Below, in pieces: positions 43,721-53,500 of a stretch of 64,000 bases of DNA (position 1 is its first letter; the number at the start of each line of letters is the position of its first letter). The stretch spans positions 5,374,501-5,438,500 of the forward strand of contig NZ_CP108882.1 in NCBI RefSeq assembly GCF_036347055.1. The letters are read 5' to 3'. The stretch comes from Streptomyces sp. NBC_00820. GTDB taxonomy: Bacteria > Actinomycetota > Actinomycetes > Streptomycetales > Streptomycetaceae. The notes under the pieces are model-generated. The model saw only the letters and a list, made by a program, of their open reading frames with translations, made no database searches and was not told where the DNA came from. A program made the translations under genes and the position numbers.

Positions 43721-46700
43721 ATGCCCGACGCGGCAGCACGTCACGGCCCGATCCCGCCGGACCCGCCCGACCCATCCGGCTCCCCTGCCTCCCCTGTTTC
43801 ACCCACCTCCCCTGCTTCCCCGCCCCCTCCTCCCGCCGACGCCGACCCCCTGGCCGAACTCGTCCTGCGGCTGCGCGGGATCGGGATGGAGCCGGACGTG
43901 GAGGGGCTGCGTGACGCGCTGTGGCTGGCGCGGTGGGCCCGGTCGGGGGAGGGAGAGGGGGAGGAGGCGGACGAGCAGGCCGGGGACTCCGGTGCTGCGG
44001 GCGTGGGAGGAGACGGCGGGGCCGCCGGCCGGCGGACCGGGGGCACCGGCACCGCCGGCGCCGGGAGGTCCGCCCGGACCGGGCGTGGCGGGGAGCCGGA
44101 GGCCGAGCCGCCCGTGCGGCGCCCCGAACCGGAGCCGCTGCCGGCCACCGCCGGGCCCGACCGGAGCGTGATGCTGTACCCGTCGCCCCGGGACGGGAGC
44201 CCGCGCACCCCTGGCGCCGGGCGGATCGCCGCGCTGCCGGTCGGCGTTCCCGCGGCCCCCGCGCTGCCCACCCCACTCGAACTCCAGCGCGCTTTACGGC
44301 CGTTGCAGGCCTACCGGAGCGCGGCGCCGCCGCTGCGCAAGGAGCTGGACGAGATGGCCACGGCCGAACTGAGCGCCAGGGCGGGCGGCCTGATCCTGCC
44401 CGTCCACCGTGCCGTGACCCGGGGAGACGCCCGGTTGCAACTGGTGCTGGACGCGACGCCCTCGATGCGGGTGTGGGACCGGATGTTCGCCGAACTCCAG
44501 CAGGTGTTCGCGCAGTTGGGCGCCTTCGGGGACATCCTGGTCAGCTATCTGCACGACGGCCCGGACGGCGGTCCCGCGATCAGCCGCGGCCCGGACCCGC
44601 AGGCCGCCCCGCTGCACACCGTGGACCGGCTGAGCGACCCGACCGGCCGCCGCATCACCCTCCTGGTCAGCGACTGCGCCGGTCCGCTGTGGCGCGCCGG
44701 CCACGCCCACCGGCTGCTGCACCACCTGGCCCGGATCGCCCCCGTCGCCGTCCTCCAGCCGCTGCCGCAGCGCCTGTGGAGCCGGACCCGGCTGCCGGTG
44801 ACGTACGGCGCGCTGACCCGCGGCGAGGCGCCGGGCGGCACCGTGCTGCGGGTGCGCACGCCGGACGGCGCCCCGGTCGTACCGCCGCCGGGCGTGCTGC
44901 CCGTACCGGTGCTGCCGCCCGACCCGGTGGCCCTCGGCGCGTGGGCGCGGCTGCTGTCCGGGGCCGGCGCCGGGCCGGTGGCGGGCGCGGTGGGCTGGGT
45001 GCGCGCGGACCAGCCGGCCGCGCCGGAGGCGCGCGGCACGCGCCGGGGGACGCCGGTGGAACGGGTCAGCAGGTTCCGTTCCACGGCCTCCCCGGCCGCC
45101 GGACGCCTCGCCGTCTGTCTGGCGGCCGCCCCGCTGTGTCTGCCGGTGATGCAGCTGGTGCAGCGCACCATGCTGCCCGGCTCCGGGCCCTCAGAGCTCG
45201 CCGAGGTGCTGCTCGGCGGCCTTGTCCAGCGAGCCAAGGAGGACCACGGACAGGACGCCGCCCAGTGGTACGAGATGGAACCCGAGGTGCGGGAGGCGCT
45301 GCTGTCGACGCTCGGCCGGGACGAGGCGGTCCTGGTCCTCAAGCACTGCTCCGAGTACATCGAGCAGCGCTTCGGCAAGGGCGGCGCCAACTTCCCGGCC
45401 CTGGCCCTGGCCCAGCTCGGCGGCGGCGCCCCCGACCCGGCCGAACGGGGCGGCGGCGCCACCGGCTCGGGCGCACGCCCCTACACACCAGGCACCGGCT
45501 ACCCCGGTGAGCACGGTGACAACGGCCAGGCGGCGCTGGTCCCGCAGCCCTTCGCCGAGGTCGCCGCACGGGTGCTGGAGCGCTTCATGCCGCTGCCGGA
45601 ACAGTTCCGGCTCTACGGCACCCGCGGCGACGGCGCCCCCTTCGGGCAGCGGCCGGCGCACCCGGCGGTGGTCCGGGCCCGCGCCCTGATCGCCCGCTTC
45701 GACACCGAGGGCATGGTGCAGGACGTGATCGACGCCGTACAGCTGCTGCGCGGCGCGACCGGGCACGAACGTCCCACCGGGGCCGATCCCGGTCTGTGGG
45801 CGGAGTACGCGTACTGCGTGCTGCGGCTGTGGGAGGTGCAGGGCGGGGCCGAGCTGCTGCGTGAGGCGGAGACGGCCGCGGAGCGGGCCGTGGCGCACCC
45901 GCACGCGCTGCGGGAACGGGCGGCGCTGGCCCGGGTACTGCGCGCGGCGGCCACCGACCGCAGGCGCCGCGGCGACCGGCACGGCGCCCTGGATCTGCTG
46001 CGCCGGGCCGACCGGGAGTACGCCGTCGCCTGTGCCGCTCCCGGGCTGGACCCGAAGGAGGCGCTGCGGCTGACGCTGGAGCGGGTGGGCGCCCTGGAGG
46101 CGCAGTGGAGGCTGGGCGGTGACAGCGCGCTGCTCCAGGGCGCGGTCGGGATGCTGGAGGCGTTCGCCGACGTCTGGCCCGACCGCCGGCACCGCCCGCC
46201 CGAACTCCCGCTCGCCCACGGCAGGCTCCTGCTGCGCCTGGCGGACGCCACCACCGATCCGGAACAGGTCCGCGGCTACGCCGAACAGGCCTCCCGGTCC
46301 CTGCGCGACGCGCTGGAGGCCGAGCCGGAGGGCGGAGGCGAGCGCGCGGACGGCGCCGACCGGGTGCGGGCGCAGGAGCGGGTCCGGGTGCACCTCGACC
46401 TGGTCGACGCTCTGCTGAAGGCGGACGGGGACCTGGACGAGGCGCAGGACCGCGTCGAAGCGGCCCTTGCGGCCACCACCAGACGAAGCCTGCGCGCCCT
46501 GCTTCATGTGCGTGCCGGACGCGTCCGGGTCGCACGATACGCCGAGACGGGCGACGCGCGTGAACTCCGCGAAGCAGTGGACTCGTTCGCGCTGGCGGCA
46601 GCGGACATGCCGAGGGACGAGGCCGGTTACTCCGATGTGCTCGCCGAGTGGGGCGAGGCGCTGCTGCACCGTGCGGGCACGGAGAGCGCGGCCCGCGCGT

Positions 46701-47257
46701 GGGAGCCGCTGTCCCGGGCGATCCGGGTACTGAGGGACTGCCGTACGGAAACGCCCGCGGGCAGCCGGCACACGGCCTACCGACTGCTGATGCTGGGCCG
46801 GGCGCTGATCCAGCGCTACCGGCTGCGCGGCGATCGGGTCGATCTGCGGGAGGCGGAGCACCTTTTCGGGTTGGCGGCCGCCGAGGCGGACGACCCGCTG
46901 CTGGCCGCCCGGTGTCGGCTGGATCTGGGCCAGACGCACTACGAGGCATACCGGAGCCTTGGCCGTCCGACCCGGCTGGACGACGCGGTCGACGCGTTCC
47001 GGGCGGCGGCCGAATCGGCCCGGGAGGCCGAGGCGGACGCGGAGACGGACCGCCGCCGACGCCAGGACGCGGTGGAGCTGGGTGCGCAAGCACACCACTG
47101 GCGGGGTATGTCCTATGAGGCGGCGGCCCGTCCCCGCGCGGCCCGCGAGGCGTACCGGACCGCCCGCGCCGAGTGGTCCAGGCTGCCCGACGGCAGCCTC
47201 GGTACGGGTGGTCCGACGGCGGCTGACACGGCTCGCCGACTGGCCGAGCTGGAATAG
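43721..47257 (+). CDS. SAV_2336-type vWA-like and TPR protein
   Basis: A protein of 1178 residues. After a Pro/Ser-rich start, residues about 45-80 (LAELVLRLRGIGMEPDVEGLRDALWLARW) match the N-terminus of SAV_2336-related proteins. A vWA-like domain follows with a degenerate MIDAS, D244-A-T-P-S (LVLDATPSM). A central region has a compact helical domain (DHGQDAAQWYEMEPEVREALLSTLGRD). The last 450 residues are tetratricopeptide-like helices (REAETAAERAVAHPHALRERAA, then AEALFA-type repeats). It starts 7 bp after the MoxR stop. It is the expected MoxR client and scaffold of the system. Confidence 0.8.
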   Translation: MPDAAARHGPIPPDPPDPSGSPASPVSPTSPASPPPPPADADPLAELVLRLRGIGMEPDVEGLRDALWLARWARSGEGEGEEADEQAGDSGAAGVGGDGGAAGRRTGGTGTAGAGRSARTGRGGEPEAEPPVRRPEPEPLPATAGPDRSVMLYPSPRDGSPRTPGAGRIAALPVGVPAAPALPTPLELQRALRPLQAYRSAAPPLRKELDEMATAELSARAGGLILPVHRAVTRGDARLQLVLDATPSMRVWDRMFAELQQVFAQLGAFGDILVSYLHDGPDGGPAISRGPDPQAAPLHTVDRLSDPTGRRITLLVSDCAGPLWRAGHAHRLLHHLARIAPVAVLQPLPQRLWSRTRLPVTYGALTRGEAPGGTVLRVRTPDGAPVVPPPGVLPVPVLPPDPVALGAWARLLSGAGAGPVAGAVGWVRADQPAAPEARGTRRGTPVERVSRFRSTASPAAGRLAVCLAAAPLCLPVMQLVQRTMLPGSGPSELAEVLLGGLVQRAKEDHGQDAAQWYEMEPEVREALLSTLGRDEAVLVLKHCSEYIEQRFGKGGANFPALALAQLGGGAPDPAERGGGATGSGARPYTPGTGYPGEHGDNGQAALVPQPFAEVAARVLERFMPLPEQFRLYGTRGDGAPFGQRPAHPAVVRARALIARFDTEGMVQDVIDAVQLLRGATGHERPTGADPGLWAEYAYCVLRLWEVQGGAELLREAETAAERAVAHPHALRERAALARVLRAAATDRRRRGDRHGALDLLRRADREYAVACAAPGLDPKEALRLTLERVGALEAQWRLGGDSALLQGAVGMLEAFADVWPDRRHRPPELPLAHGRLLLRLADATTDPEQVRGYAEQASRSLRDALEAEPEGGGERADGADRVRAQERVRVHLDLVDALLKADGDLDEAQDRVEAALAATTRRSLRALLHVRAGRVRVARYAETGDARELREAVDSFALAAADMPRDEAGYSDVLAEWGEALLHRAGTESAARAWEPLSRAIRVLRDCRTETPAGSRHTAYRLLMLGRALIQRYRLRGDRVDLREAEHLFGLAAAEADDPLLAARCRLDLGQTHYEAYRSLGRPTRLDDAVDAFRAAAESAREAEADAETDRRRRQDAVELGAQAHHWRGMSYEAAARPRAAREAYRTARAEWSRLPDGSLGTGGPTAADTARRLAELE

Positions 47258-47293
47258 ACGCGACGGGCGGGACGGAGAGAGAGGAACGGGGAC

Positions 47294-47476
47294 ATGAGCC
47301 AACGGGACGAGTCGTCCACCAGGGAGTACACCGGGCCGTTGCCGGATCTGCTGGCGCTGGACCTGGAGGAGCTGCGCACCGTCGAACATCCTGTTCTCCA
47401 GGAGGTGCTGGCAGGGCTGCGAGAACGGGCGGAGCGACCGAGCGAGATGCTCTGGGGGTTCAACAGCTCCCTCTGA
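47294..47476 (+). CDS. fxsA: FxsA, FxSxx-COOH ribosomal peptide precursor
   Basis: A 60-residue peptide precursor. It ends in F56-N57-S58-S59-L60-COOH, exactly the FxSxx-COOH pattern of the FxsA family. The first 45 residues are a helical, Leu/Glu-rich leader (LPDLLALDLEELRTVEHPVL) likely to dock on the radical SAM enzyme. In related Xye/Grr/Fxs systems the radical SAM enzyme forms a three-residue cyclophane, linking an aromatic ring to the beta-carbon of the residue two positions on. Here that would join F56 and S58. The ATG follows GAGGAACGG. The gene is 36 bp after the vWA gene. Confidence 0.9.
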   Translation: MSQRDESSTREYTGPLPDLLALDLEELRTVEHPVLQEVLAGLRERAERPSEMLWGFNSSL

Positions 47477-47652
47477 ATGCTGAGTTACAGACCCTTGGAT
47501 CGCAATCAGTCACCTAGGGACAGAAAAAGACAACTTCGATCGATTGGAGTTTGTATCCGGCCACCGGCCGGGAATGCGCGTCCATACGGGTGGAACCGCC
47601 GTGGCGCGTTCGTGAAGCAGCCGCGCGGGGCCTACGGCATGGGGGTGCTGGA

Positions 47653-48990
47653 GTGTCTGGAACGCATGCCTCCCCTCGGCGGAACCAAACCGCCCGACCC
47701 TTCCGGCAGTTCATCGTCAAGGTGCACGGTCGCTGCAACCTCGCCTGCCGTTACTGCTACCTGTACGAGGGTCCCGACCACACCTGGCGCACCCGCCCGC
47801 CCGCTGCCCCGGCCGAGGTCCTGGAGCGCGCCGCCGCCCGCATCGCCCAGCACGCCCGCGCTCACGGCCTGACCACCCTCTCCCTCGTCCTGCACGGCGG
47901 CGAACCCCTGCTGGCCGGCGCGGACACCCTGGCCCGCTTCACCGACGACGTCCGCGCCCGCGTACCGGCCGGCTGCGCCGTGCAGGCCACCGTGCAGACC
48001 AACGCCACCCTGCTGACACGGGAACGCGTGGCCGTACTCGCCCGGCACGGCATCAGAATCGGCATCAGTCTCGACGGGGGCCGCGCCGCGCACAACACCT
48101 TGCGCGTCGACCACGCGGGACGGCCGTCCTGGCCCGCCGCCGCACGCGGCGCCCGCCTGGTCGCCGAGTACTTCCCGGAGTCGTACGCCGGCATTCTCAC
48201 CGTGGTCGACCCCACGACGGACCCCGCCGACGTGTACGACTCCCTGCTCGCGTTGCGCCCACCCGCACTGGATCTGCTGCTGCCGCACGGCAACTGGTCC
48301 GCGCTGCCGCCGCACTGGGGGGAGGGGCGTCACGGCGAGTGGCTGTGCCGGGCCTTCGACCGCTGGTGGTCGGCGGGCCGACGGGAGACGCGAGTGCGGC
48401 TCTTCGAGGAGTGCCTTGCGCTGCTGCTCGGACTGCCTGCCGCCACCGAGTCCCTGGGGCTCACACCCTTCGACGCCGTCGTGGTCGAGACCGACGGCTC
48501 GATCGAACAGGTCGACTCCCTGAAATCGGCCTACGAGGGCGCCGCCGAGACCGGACTGGACGTTTTCCGCCACGACTTCGACGAGGCACTGCGCCACCCC
48601 GGCGTGGCCGCACGGCAGGCGGGCCTGGCGGCCCTGGCCGACACCTGCCGCGCCTGCCCGCTGGTCGCGGTGTGCGGCGGCGGTCACTACGCCCACCGGT
48701 ACAGGGCCGGCGCGGGGTTCACGAACCCGTCCGTGTACTGCGCGGACCTGCAGCGGTTCATCCACCACGTGGCCGGCCGGCTTGCCGGGGAGGGCAGGGG
48801 CACCGGCCCCGAGGTATCGGGCACTCGCAAGGACGCGGCGGAACGCACGGTTCAGGCCGCTCGCGATGGGGGCATCAAGTCCGCATTCCCGGTCTCTCGT
48901 GAAAGGGATACCGACCCCCCGAAGCCGCCCGCTCTCGCAGCGGGTGCCGACCCCGTCGTCCCGGCCGCTCTCGAAGGAGGCACCCCGTGA
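47653..48990 (+). CDS. fxsB: FxsB, radical SAM/SPASM-type peptide maturase
   Basis: A radical SAM enzyme of 445 residues. The [4Fe-4S]/SAM motif is C28-x3-C32-x2-C35 (CNLACRYCYLY), with HGGEPLL as the GGE motif. A C-terminal cysteine group C332, C335, C341 and C363 fits a SPASM-like auxiliary cluster. It should modify FxsA through a C-C bond. GTG 47653 is chosen because it starts 27 residues before the first Cys, with a G-rich ribosome site before it. The 176-bp gap after fxsA holds a less GC-rich stretch (47.50-47.56 kb) that could be a promoter. Its last 80 residues are low-complexity. Confidence 0.9.
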   Translation: MSGTHASPRRNQTARPFRQFIVKVHGRCNLACRYCYLYEGPDHTWRTRPPAAPAEVLERAAARIAQHARAHGLTTLSLVLHGGEPLLAGADTLARFTDDVRARVPAGCAVQATVQTNATLLTRERVAVLARHGIRIGISLDGGRAAHNTLRVDHAGRPSWPAAARGARLVAEYFPESYAGILTVVDPTTDPADVYDSLLALRPPALDLLLPHGNWSALPPHWGEGRHGEWLCRAFDRWWSAGRRETRVRLFEECLALLLGLPAATESLGLTPFDAVVVETDGSIEQVDSLKSAYEGAAETGLDVFRHDFDEALRHPGVAARQAGLAALADTCRACPLVAVCGGGHYAHRYRAGAGFTNPSVYCADLQRFIHHVAGRLAGEGRGTGPEVSGTRKDAAERTVQAARDGGIKSAFPVSRERDTDPPKPPALAAGADPVVPAALEGGTP

Positions 48991-50408
48991 TACTTCCGGT
49001 CGTCACGGACGGCGCACTCGACGAGCTCGCGGCCACCGAAGGCAGCGCCGACACGCTGGCCCTGCTCATCCGTGACCAGGACACCAGGCGACTGCTCCTG
49101 GTACGCGCCGTGCTCGACGCCGCCGACGCGGCCGACACGGGCCTGTGTCCCGGTGCGGCGAAGCGGCGGCTGCGGGAGGACTGGGCCCTGTTGACGGCGG
49201 CCGACCGCACTGCCGGTGCCGCCGGCTCGCCCGCCCGGGCACGGCTCACCCACCCCTTGATGGGCCCCTGGGCCGGTCGGACCCTGACCGGCCTGACTCC
49301 GCGCGACGCCCGGATCACGGCCGAGCACAGGCTCGAACTCCAGCGAAATCTGTCCCACTTCAGCGCGGTCGCGGTGGCCGCCGCAGTCCGTGCGGGGCTG
49401 CCGTTCACCACTTCCCTGACCACGCGCGACGGCGTACTGACTCTCCCCTCGCTCGGCGCCCTGCGCAGCGCCGAGCGAGGAGACACGCGCATCGACGTCC
49501 ACCACGTGGACGGCCGTCTGACACTGCGCCGGCCCGCGGCCGATGATGTCACCGTGCACCTGGAGAGCGGCACCGGAGCCTGGTCGGAGGCGCTCGCCTG
49601 GACGCCGGCCCATGCCCTCCCCGGCCTGCTGCCCGGCGGCGCGCCCATGCCGTTGGACGACCTCGACCCCTACCGCGTCCCACCTCGCGAGCCCGAGCAT
49701 CATGCGTTGAGCGGCCCCGCCGCCCCCGACCATGCCGAACGCAAACGCTGGCTTCAGGCCTGGTCCGGTACGGCGTCCGCGCTGCGCACCGGCGGCGAGC
49801 AGCGCCTTGCGGAGACACTCGCCCTGCTGCGCTGCCTGGTCCCGCTGGAGATGCCGCCCGGCGCCGACGGCCGGGGCAGTTGCAGCGGCACCCGGCGCGA
49901 GGCGTTCGGCGCGCTGCTGAGCAGTGCCCCGGCGACCCCGGTCGCCTTCGCGGCGACGCTCGTGCACGAGCTCCAGCACACCAAACTCGCCGCGCTCAGC
50001 GAGATGGTGGAACTGCACCGGGCCGGTCCCGAGGCCCGCTACTTCGCCCCTTGGCGCCCGGACCCGAGGCCGTACGACGGACTCCTCCAGGGCACGTACT
50101 CGCACCTGGCGATGGCGGACTTCTTCCAGCGCCTCGCGCTCGCGGACCCCGCCCGCCAGGAGTCCGCGTGGGCGGAACACGCCCGCTATCACGCCCAGGT
50201 CGGCGCGGCCCTGCCCGCGCTGGTCGGCTCGTCCGATCTGACACCCATGGGCCGCCGGTTCGTCGACGGCATGGCAGCCGTGCACGAGCGGCTCGCGGCA
50301 CACCCCGCGCCGCGTGGATACACGGCGCGCGCGCAGGCGTACGTCAAGGTCATGCGCACCCTCTGGACGCAACGGCGACCCCCGGGATACCCGCTCACGA
50401 ATCGATGA
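48987..50408 (+). CDS. HEXXH-motif putative metalloprotease of the Fxs system
   Basis: A 473-residue protein matching the HEXXH-containing proteins that accompany FxsA/FxsB. The zinc motif H327-E-L-Q-H331 is in TLVHELQHTKLAAL. A downstream Glu-rich helix (LSEMVELHRAGPEARYF) may supply the third ligand. In other Fxs loci such a protein is listed as a putative peptide-modification enzyme; removing the FxsA leader is a fair guess. The GTG start overlaps the fxsB stop by 4 nt (GTGA), so the two are coupled. Confidence 0.82.
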   Translation: MILPVVTDGALDELAATEGSADTLALLIRDQDTRRLLLVRAVLDAADAADTGLCPGAAKRRLREDWALLTAADRTAGAAGSPARARLTHPLMGPWAGRTLTGLTPRDARITAEHRLELQRNLSHFSAVAVAAAVRAGLPFTTSLTTRDGVLTLPSLGALRSAERGDTRIDVHHVDGRLTLRRPAADDVTVHLESGTGAWSEALAWTPAHALPGLLPGGAPMPLDDLDPYRVPPREPEHHALSGPAAPDHAERKRWLQAWSGTASALRTGGEQRLAETLALLRCLVPLEMPPGADGRGSCSGTRREAFGALLSSAPATPVAFAATLVHELQHTKLAALSEMVELHRAGPEARYFAPWRPDPRPYDGLLQGTYSHLAMADFFQRLALADPARQESAWAEHARYHAQVGAALPALVGSSDLTPMGRRFVDGMAAVHERLAAHPAPRGYTARAQAYVKVMRTLWTQRRPPGYPLTNR

Positions 50409-50564
50409 AAACGCCGACCCCGTCGAATCGACGCATAATCCAGAGTTCGCACCTTTCGCTGCGCGAAGATCGTCGGGCCGAGGCGTTCGTTCATGAAGTC
50501 GCCGGACTCCCCAGAGCCGCGCCGAGGTTCTACGATTTCATGACTACGCGCTGGAGGCTGCTGC

Positions 50565-53500
50565 ATGTCTGAAGCTCGTACGCCGGTCCGGTCGACCCAG
50601 AAGGGGGCCGCGAGGCAGACCGTCAAAATCAGCTTCGCCGGGTTCAACCGGGCCTGGGCGGCGTGGATCGGGGACAGACTGGAGCGGCGCGGCCTGCGGG
50701 TGGTGCACCTGCGCTGGGACGCCCCGCCGGACCAGTCCCTGACCGACTTGCTGCGTGACCTCAGTCTCGGCGAGGGCCGGACGCTGATTCTCGTCAGCGA
50801 GTGGTACTTCCAGCTCGGTCCGCGCACCCACGAGGAGTGGAACGAGGCCCTGCGCGAGGTCGTCGCACCCGATCCGTCCCGGTTCGCCGCCGTGTCGGTC
50901 ACCAATGCTTCCGTGCCGTCGGCCATCGCCGTCCTGCAACCCGTCGACCTGACCAACATGGGCGCGGAAGAGGCCGAACGACGCCTGCTCGAAGGCCTGG
51001 ACCTGCCGCTCGACACCCCGCCGGCCGTGGACGCGGACCGCCCGACCCCGCGCTTTCCCGCCTCCATGCCCGACGTGTGGGGCGGTGTGCCCCGGCGCAA
51101 CACCCGCTTCACCGGCCGCGAGCCCCTGCTGAACGACGCCTACCACCTGCTCCAGGGCAGTGAGCCCGGCGCAGGAGTCGTCACGCTGTACGGGATGTCA
51201 GGCGTGGGCAAGACTCAGCTGGCCGCCGAGTACGTGTACCGGTTCGGCTCCGAGTACGACGTGGTCTGGTGGGTCGGCGCCGAGAAGAGGGTCACCTACC
51301 GCCGGGGCCTCGCCGAACTGGCGCCCCGGCTCGGCCTGACCACCGGATCCGAGTACGGCGAACGGCTGCGCGCCGTCGGTGACTCCCTGCGCCGCGGCAA
51401 CCCCTACCGCCGGTGGCTGCTCGTCCTGGACGGCGCCGACGAACCCGACCAGATCTGGGACCTGGTGCCCACCGGACCCGGCCACGTGATCATCACCTCC
51501 CGCAACCCCGAGTGGGGCGAGCACAACAGCAGGCTGCTCGAAGTCCCCGTCTACGCCCGCGACGAGTCGGTCGCCTTCATCCGGCGCCGCGCGCCCCGCC
51601 TGACCGAGCCCGACGCGGACCAGCTGGCCGAGGCCCTGGAGGACCTGCCCCTGCTGCTCGACCAGACGGCCGGCTGGCTCAACGACTCGGACCTGTCGGT
51701 CGAGGAGTACATCGCCCTGCTGGAGCGCGGCCTCGACTCGGACATGGTCAAGGTGGCGGCGGACTTCCCCGTGGCCTTCCAGACCGCGTGGTCGATACTG
51801 CTGAACAAACTCCGCGAGACCGTCCCCGAGTCGGTCGACCTGCTGCGCCTGTGCACCTTCTTCGCGCCCGGTTTCATCCCGGTCCGCCTGCTGAAGGAGA
51901 TGTCCCACGACGACCTGCCCGAGCAGATCGCCAGGCTGCTGGCCGACCCGCTGCTGTGGAACAAGGCGATCAACCAGCTCCGCCAGTACTCGGTCATTCG
52001 CCTGGAATCGCACGAGGGCACCTTGGACGAGGCGGCCTCCTCGGGCGAGGCGGTCTATCTCCACCGCATGGTCCACCAGATCGTGCACAAGGACATGCCC
52101 GAGGCGGACCGGGGGGAGTTCATCGAGGTAGTACGACAGGCCCTCGCCGAGGCCGACCCGGGCCGCCCCACCGACACCCGCAACTGGGACGGGTACGCGG
52201 AGATCGTGCCGCACCTGAAGTACGCGGACGTTCTGCTGAGCGAGGACCGCAAGGTCCAGACACTGGTGCTGAACTGCCTCCGGTACATGTGGTTCGCCGG
52301 GGAGTACACACCCGGCGTCAAGCTGGGGGCACGGGCGCTCAGGGCCTGGCGCGAACTGCTCGGCGAGACGGACCCCCGGGTGCGGGAGGTGACGTACCAC
52401 TACGCCAACCTGCTGCGCTCCTCCGGCCGCTTCCAGGAGACGGAGGCGCTCGACCGGGCGGCGGTGGAGCAACTGCGGGAGGAACGTGGCGAGCACGACC
52501 TGGACCATCTGCGGATGGCCAGCGGACTCGCGGCCGATCTGTGCTACCTCGCCCGCTACGACGAGGCACTGGAGCTGTGCCAGTGGCTCTACCCCACCTA
52601 CCGCGGACTCTTCGGCGAGCAGGACTCACGCACCCTCAACGCCCTGAACAACCTGGGTTTCGTCAGGCGGCTCATGGGCCGGTACGAAGAGGCGCGGGGC
52701 ATCGACCAGCGGACACTGGAGGCGCGACGCCAACTACTGAAGGGCCGCCATCCGTGGACCCTCTTCTCCGAGGTGTCCTACGCGGTCGACCTGCGTCTGC
52801 TGGGCCGGTACTCCGAGGCCGAGTCCATCCAGGCGAAGAACGTGCGCGAATACCGCTTCGTCATGGGCGGCGACAACCAGGACACCCTCCGGGCCGAGCA
52901 CAACCTCGCCCTCTGCCAACTGCGCCTCGGCAACCGCGAGTCGGCGGGCGACCTCCTGACGCGCGTCCTCGAAGGCTACGAGCGCAAACTCGGCGACAAC
53001 CACATGCTGACCCTGGCCGCCGCCGTCAGTCAGAGCTGCTTCGCCCGCGAGCACGGCGACATCGACCAGGCCCGCGAGGCCGGCGAGTCGGTCATCGCCC
53101 GCTACGAGATGCTGCTCCCCGAAGGACACCCCTTCATCATCGGAGCCCGCGCCAACCATGCCCTGGTCCTGCGCAGCGTGGGTGAACGCGAGCACGCGCA
53201 CGTCCTGGTGGAGCAGGCGCTCGCCGACATGACGATCGCCGTGGGGGAGGGGCACCCCTACACCCTCGGCTGCGCAATCAACGCTTCGGCCCTGCGTAAC
53301 CTGGTCGGCGAGCCCGAGTCCGCCGCAGAGCTGACCCGGAGCACGATCGCCCGGGCCACCGAGACCCTGGGCCGCACCCACCCGCTCACCCTGTCCGCGC
53401 GCGTCGCCCACGCCGCCGACCTGCGTGCCCTGCGGGACCGGCAGCAGGCGGAGAAGGTCGAGCAGGAGGCCCTGTCCGACCTCGCCACCACGCTGGGCGC

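Noticed and set aside
47477..47872. A 131-codon frame between fxsA and fxsB
   Set aside because: It runs into fxsB out of frame, has no ribosome site or family likeness, and the fxsB frame is secure.
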